A stretch of 42,103 nucleotides of DNA from a virus: positions 1-42,103 of the IMG/VR virus record IMGVR_UViG_3300001533_001301, one strand, 5' to 3'. This document shows positions 1-7,103 of the stretch, piece after piece. The position numbers were made by a program, and so were the translations under genes. The notes under the pieces are model-generated. The model did not search any database. It had not been told where the DNA came from and was given only the letters and a program-made list of their open reading frames with translations. Position 1 is the first letter of the stretch; every line of letters begins with the position of its first letter.

Positions 1-57
1 ATTTCATATATAAAGGAAAAAAAGGAGGTGATACCCCCCCTATTAAGAAAAAAGTTC

Positions 58-86
58 TTGACAAACTTCGGCAAGTATGGTAAAGT
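58..86 (+). promoter_or_regulatory. sigma70-like promoter for left-arm operon
   Basis: TTGACA and TAAAGT (4 of 6 matches to TATAAT) are 17 bp apart. It is the only promoter-like site I see before the rightward genes of the left end. A start near 93 would give an unusually long leader of about 350 nt before the first gene. Confidence 0.6.
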
Positions 87-449
87 ATTATCAACGCTAA
101 CGGGCAGGCGGGTAAACCCAAAAACCCCCACGATTTAAAATGGCTGAAAACGGACGGTGGCGATTTAAACCATTTTTATTAAATGCTTATATGAGCAAAG
201 TCTATCAAACTTGATGAATTTTGCTCAAGCATTGCCAAAAATAGGCGAAAATAGCCAAAAACCGTTAAAAATGAGCAAAAACAGCTCATATCCGCCAGTA
301 AATAGCCATAAATCGTTTTTTTCTGGCAACGTGCAAAGCTGGGATAGAAAAATGTTACAGCCAGTCTCAGCCCCGAACAAGAGAAACGGCGCAAAAAGCG
401 CAAGGTGGGGACAAACTCCCCACGAACTTATAAGAGCGGAGGTGTTGAA
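87..449 (+). other. long untranslated leader
   Basis: I find no convincing gene here. It contains the TGAGCAAA motif cluster (separate entry), an inverted pair AAAATGG/CCATTTT, and a perfect hairpin at 405-423 (GTGGGG, 7-nt loop, CCCCAC). The hairpin lies about 15 nt upstream of the ribosome binding site of the first gene and has no U-tract, so it is not an obvious terminator. It may control leader folding or translation; this is inference. Confidence 0.45.
192..317. repeat. TGAGCAAA cluster and 18-bp direct repeat (operator or iteron candidate)
   Basis: TGAGCAAA occurs directly at 192-199 and 272-279 and inverted at 220-227. The third copy is also part of a perfect 6-bp inverted repeat (ATGAGC/GCTCAT, 271-289). 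An imperfect 18-bp repeat beginning AAATAGCCA lies at 249-266 and 300-317 (16 of 18 identical). Clustering of direct and inverted short motifs in an AT-rich leader resembles repressor operators or replication iterons. No protein partner is identified. Confidence 0.4.
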
Positions 450-722
450 ATGGAAGTAAAAAACCTTTGGACTTGCACCGAGTGCGGACGAAAGACAGAT
501 GACCCCGACAGTATCGTTGACGAACGTAAAATGTTGTGTGTCTGCGCTGAATGCAACGGAAACGAAGGCAAGGTGTATGACGGCGGAACAAAATTTAATT
601 ATAATTGCACAGGCTGTAAACAGTATTACATTGGCGCCTGCGACGGGTCTTATGAACCAGAACAGTCAGGCGATAACCCTTACGGAGGCGTTCCAAAATG
701 CTTTGACGGAGGTGATGAATAA
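450..722 (+). CDS. small multi-cysteine (zinc ribbon-like) protein
   Basis: A 90-residue protein I do not recognise. Cysteines are arranged as C9-x2-C12, C30-x-C32-x2-C35 and C53-x2-C56 with C64, which suggests two zinc-binding knuckles. The ATG follows AGCGGAGGTG at good distance; an upstream in-frame start at 405 lacks a ribosome binding site. It is the first gene of the left rightward operon and its stop overlaps the next start (TAATG), implying translational coupling. Its role may be binding nucleic acid or protein; no function is claimed. Confidence 0.7.
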   Translation: MEVKNLWTCTECGRKTDDPDSIVDERKMLCVCAECNGNEGKVYDGGTKFNYNCTGCKQYYIGACDGSYEPEQSGDNPYGGVPKCFDGGDE

Positions 723-943
723 TGGATTTTACTCCATACGAAATTCGCATAGAAAAAGAGGACGTTGAGAATGCGGCAGGCAGGAAGTTGAGCGGGAAAG
801 AATATGCGGACTTCCTTAAAATGGCAAGAGAGGGCATAATTGCAGGCATAAACGAGCAATTAGCCATTGACTGGCATGTTTATGAAAGTTACATTAAAGA
901 AAAACAGGCAGAAGACAAGAACGAAAACACGGGAGAAGAATAA
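722..943 (+). CDS. hypothetical small acidic helical protein
   Basis: A 73-residue charged protein, predicted mostly helical, with an acidic C-terminus. No family is recognised. Start and stop overlap both neighbours by one base (TAATG junctions), so it is translated as part of the operon. Confidence 0.65.
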   Translation: MDFTPYEIRIEKEDVENAAGRKLSGKEYADFLKMAREGIIAGINEQLAIDWHVYESYIKEKQAEDKNENTGEE

Positions 944-1173
944 TGGAACGCAAAGAGCTGATGAATGGCAATGTTAAATGGTTGACGCTGGATGAAATAA
1001 GGAACAAGAACATAAAAACAGAACATTGGGGCGTTACCGCAAAAATAATTGTTAAAGCGGAAACCCCCGAACAGGCAATGGAAAAGATACAGAGACGGTT
1101 CCCTTATTTTCCAGTTGCGTTCTTGTCTTTTTTGCCCGTTACGTTCCCCAAAAACAGGGACAACATACAATGA
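943..1173 (+). CDS. hypothetical small protein
   Basis: A 76-residue protein with a central segment (about 28-50, VTAKIIVKAETPEQAMEKI) that has a beta-strand then helix pattern. The last 25 residues are hydrophobic and proline-rich. The start overlaps the preceding stop. No family is recognised. Confidence 0.55.
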   Translation: MERKELMNGNVKWLTLDEIRNKNIKTEHWGVTAKIIVKAETPEQAMEKIQRRFPYFPVAFLSFLPVTFPKNRDNIQ

Positions 1174-1188
1174 AAGGAGGTAAAAAAA

Positions 1189-1527
1189 ATGGAAAAGACT
1201 ATTGAAAACAACCCGTATCTGAAGTTTTCTGAATTGTGTGAAAAGTGCCAGCCGATAGCAAGGCAACACGGCAAAGTCATTCTTAAAACTATTTGTCACG
1301 AGTGCAAAAAGAAATACTGGAACAACAACGCCAAAAAGAATTACGCAAAAAAACGCAGAGCAAACAAATACACAAAATTGCCCTCTGACAGACAGTTGTC
1401 TTTTCGTATTAACGCAAAAATAAGAGACAAATACAAAGACATCAAGAATGACCTTGAACTTGAAAAGGTCGCAATACAGGCAGAAATTGACAAAATAAAC
1501 GCCCTCATCAAACGCAACGAGGGCTGA
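1189..1527 (+). CDS. zinc-knuckle protein with basic region and coiled coil
   Basis: A 112-residue protein. Two CxxC pairs (C17/C20 and C36/C39) likely bind one zinc. A strongly basic stretch (about 40-65) and a C-terminal heptad-like helix (about 80-110) follow. This order suggests a dimeric nucleic-acid-binding regulator, which is inference. A perfect AAAGGAGG precedes the ATG. Confidence 0.65.
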   Translation: MEKTIENNPYLKFSELCEKCQPIARQHGKVILKTICHECKKKYWNNNAKKNYAKKRRANKYTKLPSDRQLSFRINAKIRDKYKDIKNDLELEKVAIQAEIDKINALIKRNEG

Positions 1528-1547
1528 AACAGGGGGCGCAAGCCCCC
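1501..1547 (+). other. tandem hairpins at gene end
   Basis: GCCCTC/GAGGGC (1501-1524) is followed by GGGGGC-GCAA-GCCCCC (1532-1547), a 6-bp GC stem closed by a GNRA tetraloop. There is no U-tract. Likely an mRNA stabiliser or partial attenuator between two operon genes. Confidence 0.5.
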
Positions 1548-1575
1548 CGCAATTATAGAAAAGGAGGTGGCAATA

Positions 1576-1764
1576 ATGAAAGAGGAAATCGTAAAAAAAA
1601 GTGGCTCTTGCTGGTTGCACCTGTCGGACTGGGGACCATTTCGCTTGACGGTTGAAATGAGAGCGGATATAAAGAGCGAACGACAGGAGGAGAAAAGCAT
1701 ATACATAGGCGTTTATTTTTTCAATGACAAAGTGTATCACGTGAGAATAAAATTGGAGGGATAA
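1576..1764 (+). CDS. hypothetical small protein upstream of amidotransferase
   Basis: A 62-residue protein of beta-rich appearance (alternating hydrophobics, for example WLHLSDWGPFRLTVEM). AAGGAGG sits 8 nt before the ATG; the in-frame GTG three codons earlier overlaps that site, so I prefer the ATG. It lies directly before the class II amidotransferase gene and may be co-translated with it. Function unknown. Confidence 0.6.
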   Translation: MKEEIVKKSGSCWLHLSDWGPFRLTVEMRADIKSERQEEKSIYIGVYFFNDKVYHVRIKLEG

Positions 1765-1766
1765 CA

Positions 1767-2591
1767 ATGTGTGGCATAGTGGCGTGGTTTTCAAAATACG
1801 GAATAGAAAAAAGTGAAATCCTTCTTGCGGGAATTAACACGCAGGAAAGAGGGACAGACGGAGCAGGAATATGGACGCTTGAAAAAGGACTATCAAAAAC
1901 AAATAAAAACTTTTCTGAAAACTTTAACGGGTTCGCCGATAAACTGCCAGATAACTCCAAATTCGGCGTGTTACATAACAGGTGGAAAACTCACGGAATT
2001 AGCGCACTGGTAAATACCCACCCATTTCGTTCCCATGGGTGGGTTATGGTTCACAACGGAACAGTCACAAGGTTCAATGACTATTATAGTGCGAAAGATA
2101 TGCAAAAGTGGGCTGACAAAAAAAGACGTGGCAAAACTGACAGCGAAGAACTTTTTTACGCAATATTATTTTATATCATTGAAGAAAAAGTAAAAGTAAA
2201 AATAGCTGTTAATAGGGCGCTTGACAGTTTTCACGGAAACTATACAGTATTGCTTTTCAATGAAGAAAGAAAAGTATGTTACTTGTTTTCAAATTACTCA
2301 AGGTATCTTATAAAAAAAGCCAATAGAATGTGGTTCTTTTCCGAAAAATCCATTGCGGACGCAAGTATTGACACAAGAAAATATAAGGAAGTAAAAATTA
2401 AGGATAATGTAATATACTGCATTGACCTTGAAACGGTTGATATTGTCGGCTTGGGAAGACTGTTTAATGGCTCAATGGGATATACACGCTGTTACAGTTA
2501 TGTTCCAAGGGTTAGCACGGCAATTAAAGAAAAACCTTTAAAAAAAGTTTATCCTTCAAAACGATATAAAGGACAAGGACAGTTATGGTAA
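1767..2591 (+). CDS. class II glutamine amidotransferase (stand-alone, GlmS-type domain)
   Basis: A 274-residue Ntn-hydrolase that should release ammonia from glutamine with the N-terminal Cys2 after Met removal. Visible signature residues match the GlmS/PurF class: MCGIVAW at the start, R28-G29, H70-N-R72-W-x-T-H76-G, N83-T-H85-P, H96-N97-G98 and T124-D125-S-E127. The SIS synthase half of GlmS is absent, so ammonia must go to another protein or the enzyme acts as a transferase or amidase. It is three genes upstream of a predicted amidoligase, the most obvious partner. A second, diverged copy lies near the right edge on the opposite strand. Confidence 0.88.
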   Translation: MCGIVAWFSKYGIEKSEILLAGINTQERGTDGAGIWTLEKGLSKTNKNFSENFNGFADKLPDNSKFGVLHNRWKTHGISALVNTHPFRSHGWVMVHNGTVTRFNDYYSAKDMQKWADKKRRGKTDSEELFYAILFYIIEEKVKVKIAVNRALDSFHGNYTVLLFNEERKVCYLFSNYSRYLIKKANRMWFFSEKSIADASIDTRKYKEVKIKDNVIYCIDLETVDIVGLGRLFNGSMGYTRCYSYVPRVSTAIKEKPLKKVYPSKRYKGQGQLW

Positions 2592-2617
2592 ATTCCCTGC
2601 TGGAAGGAGGAATAAAA

Positions 2618-3496
2618 ATGATAGCAGACAAGGATTTAAGAAAAACGCAATGTCTTACGTATGAAGATATGCGATACATATTCAGGGATTTAAAAATGAA
2701 ACAGTATGACCCTGCAATATTACTGTATAAAAAAGAAAAACTTATATGGTATGAGAAAGGTTTGTTCTGCGAGCTGGCAGGAATAGCCCGCAATACCATT
2801 AAGAAATTTATGACAAATTATTATGTTTCCCTGTTTGACTTTAGCCTTAAAAAGTCTTTTTACGCAATAGACTCAAGGGAAGCACCGTTATATTCTCTTG
2901 TTATGACAGAAAAAATAATGGGTATATATTTTAAGATAAAGGAAACATTTATTAAGAGCACAAGCGTCGCAAGCGGACCAGTTTTAATAAAAGACCTTAT
3001 AAAAAAGAACGAATTTGAATACAATAAAGAGCTTTCCGAAATAGAACGAGCCATGCGGGGCATTGAAAATAACGCCGATACATGGACTTACGACACGCTT
3101 TTACTTGATGAAAAAGAGGAGCAGGATAAAAAAAATGAGATAAAAATACCTGAAAAAAAGGAACCTCTTGTCAAGACAAAGGATTATAGATATGGTTGGG
3201 ACGATGAATACGACCTGTATGACAGCGGATATTATTATCCGAACAAGAAATATGGGTATGGCTCCGATACGGTTTTTGCGACGGTAAAAGAAAAAAACGC
3301 TTATGATGACCTCAACTCGAAAAAAAAGAAACTTTCTTTTTGCGATGCTTACGCAATAGCGAAATGTATTTCGGGAGCAACCCTTGAAAACATGAGGTTT
3401 TTAAGAATAATGGCAAGACGCATAAAGGACGGGTGTTTTTATTACAACGAGCCTGTAAAGAAAATAATAAAAAAATGGCTGAAAGGCGGTGATTAA
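2618..3496 (+). CDS. hypothetical protein between amidotransferase and JAB hydrolase
   Basis: A 292-residue protein I do not recognise. The N-terminal half is helical and has a possible helix-turn-helix-like segment near 45-65. A charged linker with many Lys/Glu precedes a Tyr/Gly/Asp-rich stretch (about 195-225, for example DYRYGWDDEYDLYDSGYYY). The C-terminal 60 residues are helical and basic. AAGGAGG before this ATG argues for it over an earlier in-frame start inside the previous gene. Its position between an amidotransferase and a JAMM hydrolase makes it a candidate partner or substrate of the module; this is inference. Confidence 0.7.
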   Translation: MIADKDLRKTQCLTYEDMRYIFRDLKMKQYDPAILLYKKEKLIWYEKGLFCELAGIARNTIKKFMTNYYVSLFDFSLKKSFYAIDSREAPLYSLVMTEKIMGIYFKIKETFIKSTSVASGPVLIKDLIKKNEFEYNKELSEIERAMRGIENNADTWTYDTLLLDEKEEQDKKNEIKIPEKKEPLVKTKDYRYGWDDEYDLYDSGYYYPNKKYGYGSDTVFATVKEKNAYDDLNSKKKKLSFCDAYAIAKCISGATLENMRFLRIMARRIKDGCFYYNEPVKKIIKKWLKGGD

Positions 3497-3497
3497 C

Positions 3498-3974
3498 ATG
3501 TTTGTGTATGAAATCAAGCTGGAAATAAGCAACAGGATAGAAGGAATAAAAACAAAAAAAGACGCAAAGAATTGGGTCTGCAAACAACTGCTTAACAATA
3601 GTGCTTTTGAAAACAATGTTGCAATAGCGCTGGCGGCAAATAAGCCGATAGGATATACATTGCTTTCAAGGGGAGACGCACAGGGAACAAATTCCAACCT
3701 TAAAGGGTTGCTTGCATTTGTGTCGCTCACACAAGCAGACGCAGTTATTCTTATGCACAACCACACCTATGGGGGTCTTATGCCGAGCAACGCAGACATA
3801 CAGATATTTTACAAGACAAAAAGGGTTCTTGAAACCATAGGGGTTGAACTGGAAGGAATGTATATTGTAAACAATGAAAGAATAAAAGATATACTTGACT
3901 GGTATAGTCACAAGGACTATACTCACATTTTTAAGGAAGCGAAAGAACGCTTTTGGTGGAACTTTGGAAAGTGA
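3498..3974 (+). CDS. JAB/JAMM metallo-hydrolase, RadC-like
   Basis: A 158-residue single-domain protein. The JAMM zinc motif is complete: H87-N-H89, S97 and D100 (HNH-x7-S-x2-D spacing), with a likely catalytic Glu38 on the preceding strand. The flanking pattern (a 'SRG' strand, then ADAVILMHNH) is that of the RadC/JAB family. JAB domains are zinc isopeptidases or peptidases in several systems; RadC's own biochemistry is unsettled. It lacks the helix-hairpin-helix region of full RadC. It sits between an amidotransferase and an amidoligase gene, so removal of an amide- or peptide-linked group is an attractive role. An anti-restriction or DNA-repair role is the alternative. Confidence 0.8.
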   Translation: MFVYEIKLEISNRIEGIKTKKDAKNWVCKQLLNNSAFENNVAIALAANKPIGYTLLSRGDAQGTNSNLKGLLAFVSLTQADAVILMHNHTYGGLMPSNADIQIFYKTKRVLETIGVELEGMYIVNNERIKDILDWYSHKDYTHIFKEAKERFWWNFGK

Positions 3975-3984
3975 GGTGAAATAA

Positions 3985-4188
3985 ATGGGCGGTTGTTTTG
4001 GAAATCATCCAGTTGACAGATATCTTGAAAACCAGTTAAACAGGCACCTTGATGAGGAGGAAGAAGCAATTCAAAGGTGTGAGAAGTGCGTTCATTGCGA
4101 CGCTATAAACGATGTGAACAGCAAGGAATACAAAGAGTATTGTATGATATGCGAAAAAGGCGTGGATAAATACGAAGAAAAACCTTGA
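3985..4188 (+). CDS. small cysteine-rich phage protein
   Basis: A 67-residue protein starting MGGCFGN, a start I associate with small conserved phage proteins of unknown function. An acidic helix (about 10-30) is followed by C32-x2-C35-x2-C38 and C53-x2-C56, likely one zinc site. Its last bases contain the -35 box of the amidoligase promoter. Confidence 0.65.
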   Translation: MGGCFGNHPVDRYLENQLNRHLDEEEEAIQRCEKCVHCDAINDVNSKEYKEYCMICEKGVDKYEEKP

Positions 4189-4212
4189 CAAAATTTGACA
4201 ATGTTGTATAAT
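4185..4212 (+). promoter_or_regulatory. consensus sigma70 promoter for the amidoligase gene
   Basis: Perfect TTGACA and perfect TATAAT separated by 16 bp, overlapping the stop of the preceding gene. The expected start point is near 4219, giving a leader of about 20 nt with AGGAGG and the amidoligase ATG. I see no other fully consensus promoter in the left arm. Confidence 0.85.
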
Positions 4213-4239
4213 GTTTAATGAAATAAGGAGGTGGCAAAA

Positions 4240-5535
4240 ATGCCGTTTAACAGAAACAGGCTTCGGGCATTCGTTGAAGACAGAGACGTTCCGCAAACCA
4301 CAGAAGAAACATGTCGCGAAATACAGGATTACGCAAGGAGCGAGGGGATGTCATATAATCCCCCTTCACGAAATTTTATTTTGCGTTATCTTTCCGCAAG
4401 GGTTGGGCCTTATCGAAGGGAACGCATTACACCTGATGTGCTTCGGACTTTTAGGTATAACCCACAAGCAAACGACGCTAATTTAGATACCATAGACGCA
4501 ATGTATGAAATGGTAACCACCCCAAGAAATACAAGGGGAAACGCTCAAAACACAGCAAACAGCAACCGTAACAGCTCCACGGATGTTACAGAGTTTATGG
4601 AAAGACTGCGGGTGCTTACAAGCACAATCGCAATAAACAGAATAAAAACACAGGCTGAAAGAAATAACGCAGATTTAAGAGACAGACATTTTTCAGTGTT
4701 CATGGATAACATTGACACCATACGTTTCGGAATTGAAGTTGAAAAATGTGTCTCTGGCGAAAACATTCCGTCTGACATTCAGTATTTTCATTCTTATGGC
4801 AACACGGCATTAAAGACCGACTCCACTTGCGGAATTGAGTTTACAACTGGAACAGAAAGCGTGGAAAAAATAGGTATAATTCCAGAAATGCTTGAAGACA
4901 GTTTTAAATTTCGCAGGTTTAACGAAATTAACGGCACCTTCCCGCAAAGGATAGCTGGAATACATACGCACCTGTCAATAAAAATGGCAGACATAAGTGC
5001 TTTAAGGGAAACAATATTGCATAATTTGCAGAGCTTGTGTTTGTTTTTAAGCCCGTTTTTTGGGTGGGGAAGATTAAGAAACAGGCATATTCGCTGGAGC
5101 AATACAGATACAACAAACCATTATGCGATAGTGAACATAAGGAACAGCAACCTTTATGGACACTATGAAATAAGAGGCTTTGGTTCTGACGAAAATCCGT
5201 CGAGGATAGGAGACAAACTGAATTTATCGTTGCTCTTTCTTATGTGCGCTTTTGAAAAGAACATAATGAATGAAGTTTGCAGCGCTATTTCAGAAATAGC
5301 TCCCCATTCTTTTGACGTGGCAAATTCTTGCAACGTGCGTGACTTCATGCGGTGGAGAAAAAACAAACACGCCGTATATGAAAGATTTAAGAATGTTATG
5401 GCTTCAAAAGTTGACAGAGTTGTCCGAGACCCAAGATTGTCCAGATATGACACAACAGTCAATGCTCTTTTAGGGGCGAAACGAAGGTTAATTTCAACCA
5501 TTGACCAAGCCAACAGTTCAAACGGCGTATTTTAA
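4240..5535 (+). CDS. predicted amidoligase (glutamine synthetase-like COOH-NH2 ligase)
   Basis: A 431-residue protein. The catalytic part (about 150-345) carries the order of motifs I recognise for the Amidoligase_2 family: FGIEVE (163-168), DSTCGIEFTTG (194-204), GIHTHLS (240-246), and an Arg/Asn strand region ending HYEIRGFGS (308-316). These acidic, His and Arg residues correspond to metal, ATP and substrate sites of glutamine-synthetase-fold ligases, which use ATP to join a carboxylate to an amine. The N-terminal 150 residues look unrelated and helical, with a Asn/Ser/Thr-rich linker near 95-115. ATG chosen because AGGAGG is 8 nt upstream. Substrate unknown; a cell-wall peptide, protein side chain or small metabolite are all possible. 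Confidence 0.78.
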   Translation: MPFNRNRLRAFVEDRDVPQTTEETCREIQDYARSEGMSYNPPSRNFILRYLSARVGPYRRERITPDVLRTFRYNPQANDANLDTIDAMYEMVTTPRNTRGNAQNTANSNRNSSTDVTEFMERLRVLTSTIAINRIKTQAERNNADLRDRHFSVFMDNIDTIRFGIEVEKCVSGENIPSDIQYFHSYGNTALKTDSTCGIEFTTGTESVEKIGIIPEMLEDSFKFRRFNEINGTFPQRIAGIHTHLSIKMADISALRETILHNLQSLCLFLSPFFGWGRLRNRHIRWSNTDTTNHYAIVNIRNSNLYGHYEIRGFGSDENPSRIGDKLNLSLLFLMCAFEKNIMNEVCSAISEIAPHSFDVANSCNVRDFMRWRKNKHAVYERFKNVMASKVDRVVRDPRLSRYDTTVNALLGAKRRLISTIDQANSSNGVF

Positions 5536-5547
5536 AGGAGGTGAATA

Positions 5548-5757
5548 ATGGTGTTAACAACGGCTCTTGTTGTAATCAGGAACTTGATTTTTATTGTGCT
5601 GGTGGCTTACAACCTATGTCTTGGAAGCAGAATAGGAGGCGAGTTGCACATAAAAATCGAAATGGTTATTGAGGGCTTTGCTGTAAATGTAATATTGTTT
5701 TGCATGCTTAATTGTATTACAGAATACCTTGCATTAAAAGGTATTATCTTTTTTTAA
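5548..5757 (+). CDS. small two-span membrane protein
   Basis: A 69-residue protein with two hydrophobic segments (about 3-25 and 45-68) joined by a short polar loop containing HIKIE. It follows the amidoligase by 12 nt and probably shares its promoter. Topology resembles small phage membrane proteins; it could tether the amidoligase or alter the host membrane. No family recognised. Confidence 0.6.
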   Translation: MVLTTALVVIRNLIFIVLVAYNLCLGSRIGGELHIKIEMVIEGFAVNVILFCMLNCITEYLALKGIIFF

Positions 5758-5770
5758 GGAGGTGGATGAA

Positions 5771-7102
5771 ATGGAAGAAACAGAAAAGAAATATACTGCT
5801 TTAATGAAACACGAAGATACGGGGGCTATTTTTAAACCTGAAAACAAGGAGGTTCTTGACGTAATAAGGAATACTGTTTGCAAAGGCGCAACCCCTTCTG
5901 AATTTGTTATGTTTCTTGAAATGTGCAAAGCAACAGGCCTTAACCCGTTTCTTAATGAAATATGGTTCTTTAAGGTCAATGGACGTGTTGCCATGATGGC
6001 AGGACGGGACGGGTTTCTGAAAATAGCAAACAACAACTCGAACTTTGACGGCATTGAGGGAGAGGTTATATATCCGAACAACGATATAAACCAGACCCCT
6101 ATTGGTGCATGGGCAAAGGCTTACAGAAAAGACAGGCGTATTCCAGTTAAAATAACTGTCTCTTTCAAGGAGTATAACAGACCAAACTCTGACAGCTGGA
6201 AACGTTATCCGTCCGCAATGATACTCAAGGTTGCGGAAAGCATGGCTCTTAAAAGGGCTTTCTCTGTGTCGGGCCTTGTAAGCGCCGAAGAAATGGGCGG
6301 AAAGAACATTGAGGAAGTTTCCTTGGCTCAAAACGAAATATCAGCTTCGGACGATACGCAGAAACAGAAACAGGATGTTTATTTTAAAATTGTCAACACA
6401 AAGAATGGAAACAAGGTTCTTCGCGAGAGCCTTGAAAAAAGCGGGGTTGCCAAAGCACGGGACCTTACGCTCGACAAACTTAAAGAAATACTTGAAGAAA
6501 CAGAAAAACGAAATGAAACAGAAATAACCGAAGAAGCACAGAGGGTCTATGACGAAAATGACTCAGGCTATTTCTTTACCCCGTTAAAAAACGGCAACAT
6601 TGAATGTGATAAGGTAAAATCAGGCGTTGTGGAAAAAATCTATACGCTGTCTGTTATTGGCAACAGCGTGGACTGTAATTGTGAGGGCTTTCAGTTTAAA
6701 AAGAAGTGCAAACATGCGGAAAAGCTCACGGCACGCCTCGAATACGAAAAGGAGTTTTGCGAAAACATCATGAAGGAACAAGGCGAAGACACCCCGTGGC
6801 AGAAAATAAAGCCAAACATGATTATGGTTTTATTGCAGGAAAAGGAAGAAGAAAAAGCTATGTTCCAGCCAATAAAAGCAAAAGATTACAAGGCTGTTAA
6901 TTTTCAGGACATAATCAACTATCTGCGAGAACAACTGAAATATGACATGAGCGTTGCTGAAATATGGCAGTGTTCCGAGATTATGTTCCCGACAACAGAC
7001 CTCAAAAAGGCGTCGCAAAAGAAATTAAGGGAAATTTTTGAAACCCTTATCGAAAAACCAGAAAGCCTGCTAAAAGGTATGCTTTCAGAAAGGAACGATT
7101 AA
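5771..7102 (+). CDS. RecT/Bet-type single-strand annealing protein with C-terminal SWIM zinc finger
   Basis: A 443-residue protein. Residues about 40-180 match the Bet/RecT annealing family: TGLNPFLNEIWFF (55-67), MMAGRDGFLKIA (75-86), FDGIEG, the 'W..YPSAMILKVAESMALKRAF' helix (143-164) and EEMGG (173-177). Such proteins anneal complementary single strands in phage recombination. A second domain has C302-x-C304-x8-C313-x-H315, a SWIM zinc finger, which is not part of standard RecT proteins and may bind DNA or a partner. The last 80 residues are helical. The exonuclease partner is the next gene. AGGAGG lies 8 nt before this ATG. Confidence 0.85.
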   Translation: MEETEKKYTALMKHEDTGAIFKPENKEVLDVIRNTVCKGATPSEFVMFLEMCKATGLNPFLNEIWFFKVNGRVAMMAGRDGFLKIANNNSNFDGIEGEVIYPNNDINQTPIGAWAKAYRKDRRIPVKITVSFKEYNRPNSDSWKRYPSAMILKVAESMALKRAFSVSGLVSAEEMGGKNIEEVSLAQNEISASDDTQKQKQDVYFKIVNTKNGNKVLRESLEKSGVAKARDLTLDKLKEILEETEKRNETEITEEAQRVYDENDSGYFFTPLKNGNIECDKVKSGVVEKIYTLSVIGNSVDCNCEGFQFKKKCKHAEKLTARLEYEKEFCENIMKEQGEDTPWQKIKPNMIMVLLQEKEEEKAMFQPIKAKDYKAVNFQDIINYLREQLKYDMSVAEIWQCSEIMFPTTDLKKASQKKLREIFETLIEKPESLLKGMLSERND

Positions 7103-7103
7103 A

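Noticed and set aside
28-138. GTG reading frame beginning inside AAAGGAGGTGA at the left edge
   Set aside because: The start overlaps the ribosome binding site itself, so it cannot be used; the frame also runs through the promoter.
889-1794. Long minus-strand open frame opposite the left-arm genes
   Set aside because: It runs antisense to four well-supported genes with good ribosome binding sites; its Phe/Cys-rich translation is typical of an antisense shadow.
1767-2591. Full GlmS or asparagine synthetase
   Set aside because: Only the glutaminase domain is present; the length leaves no room for SIS or synthetase domains.
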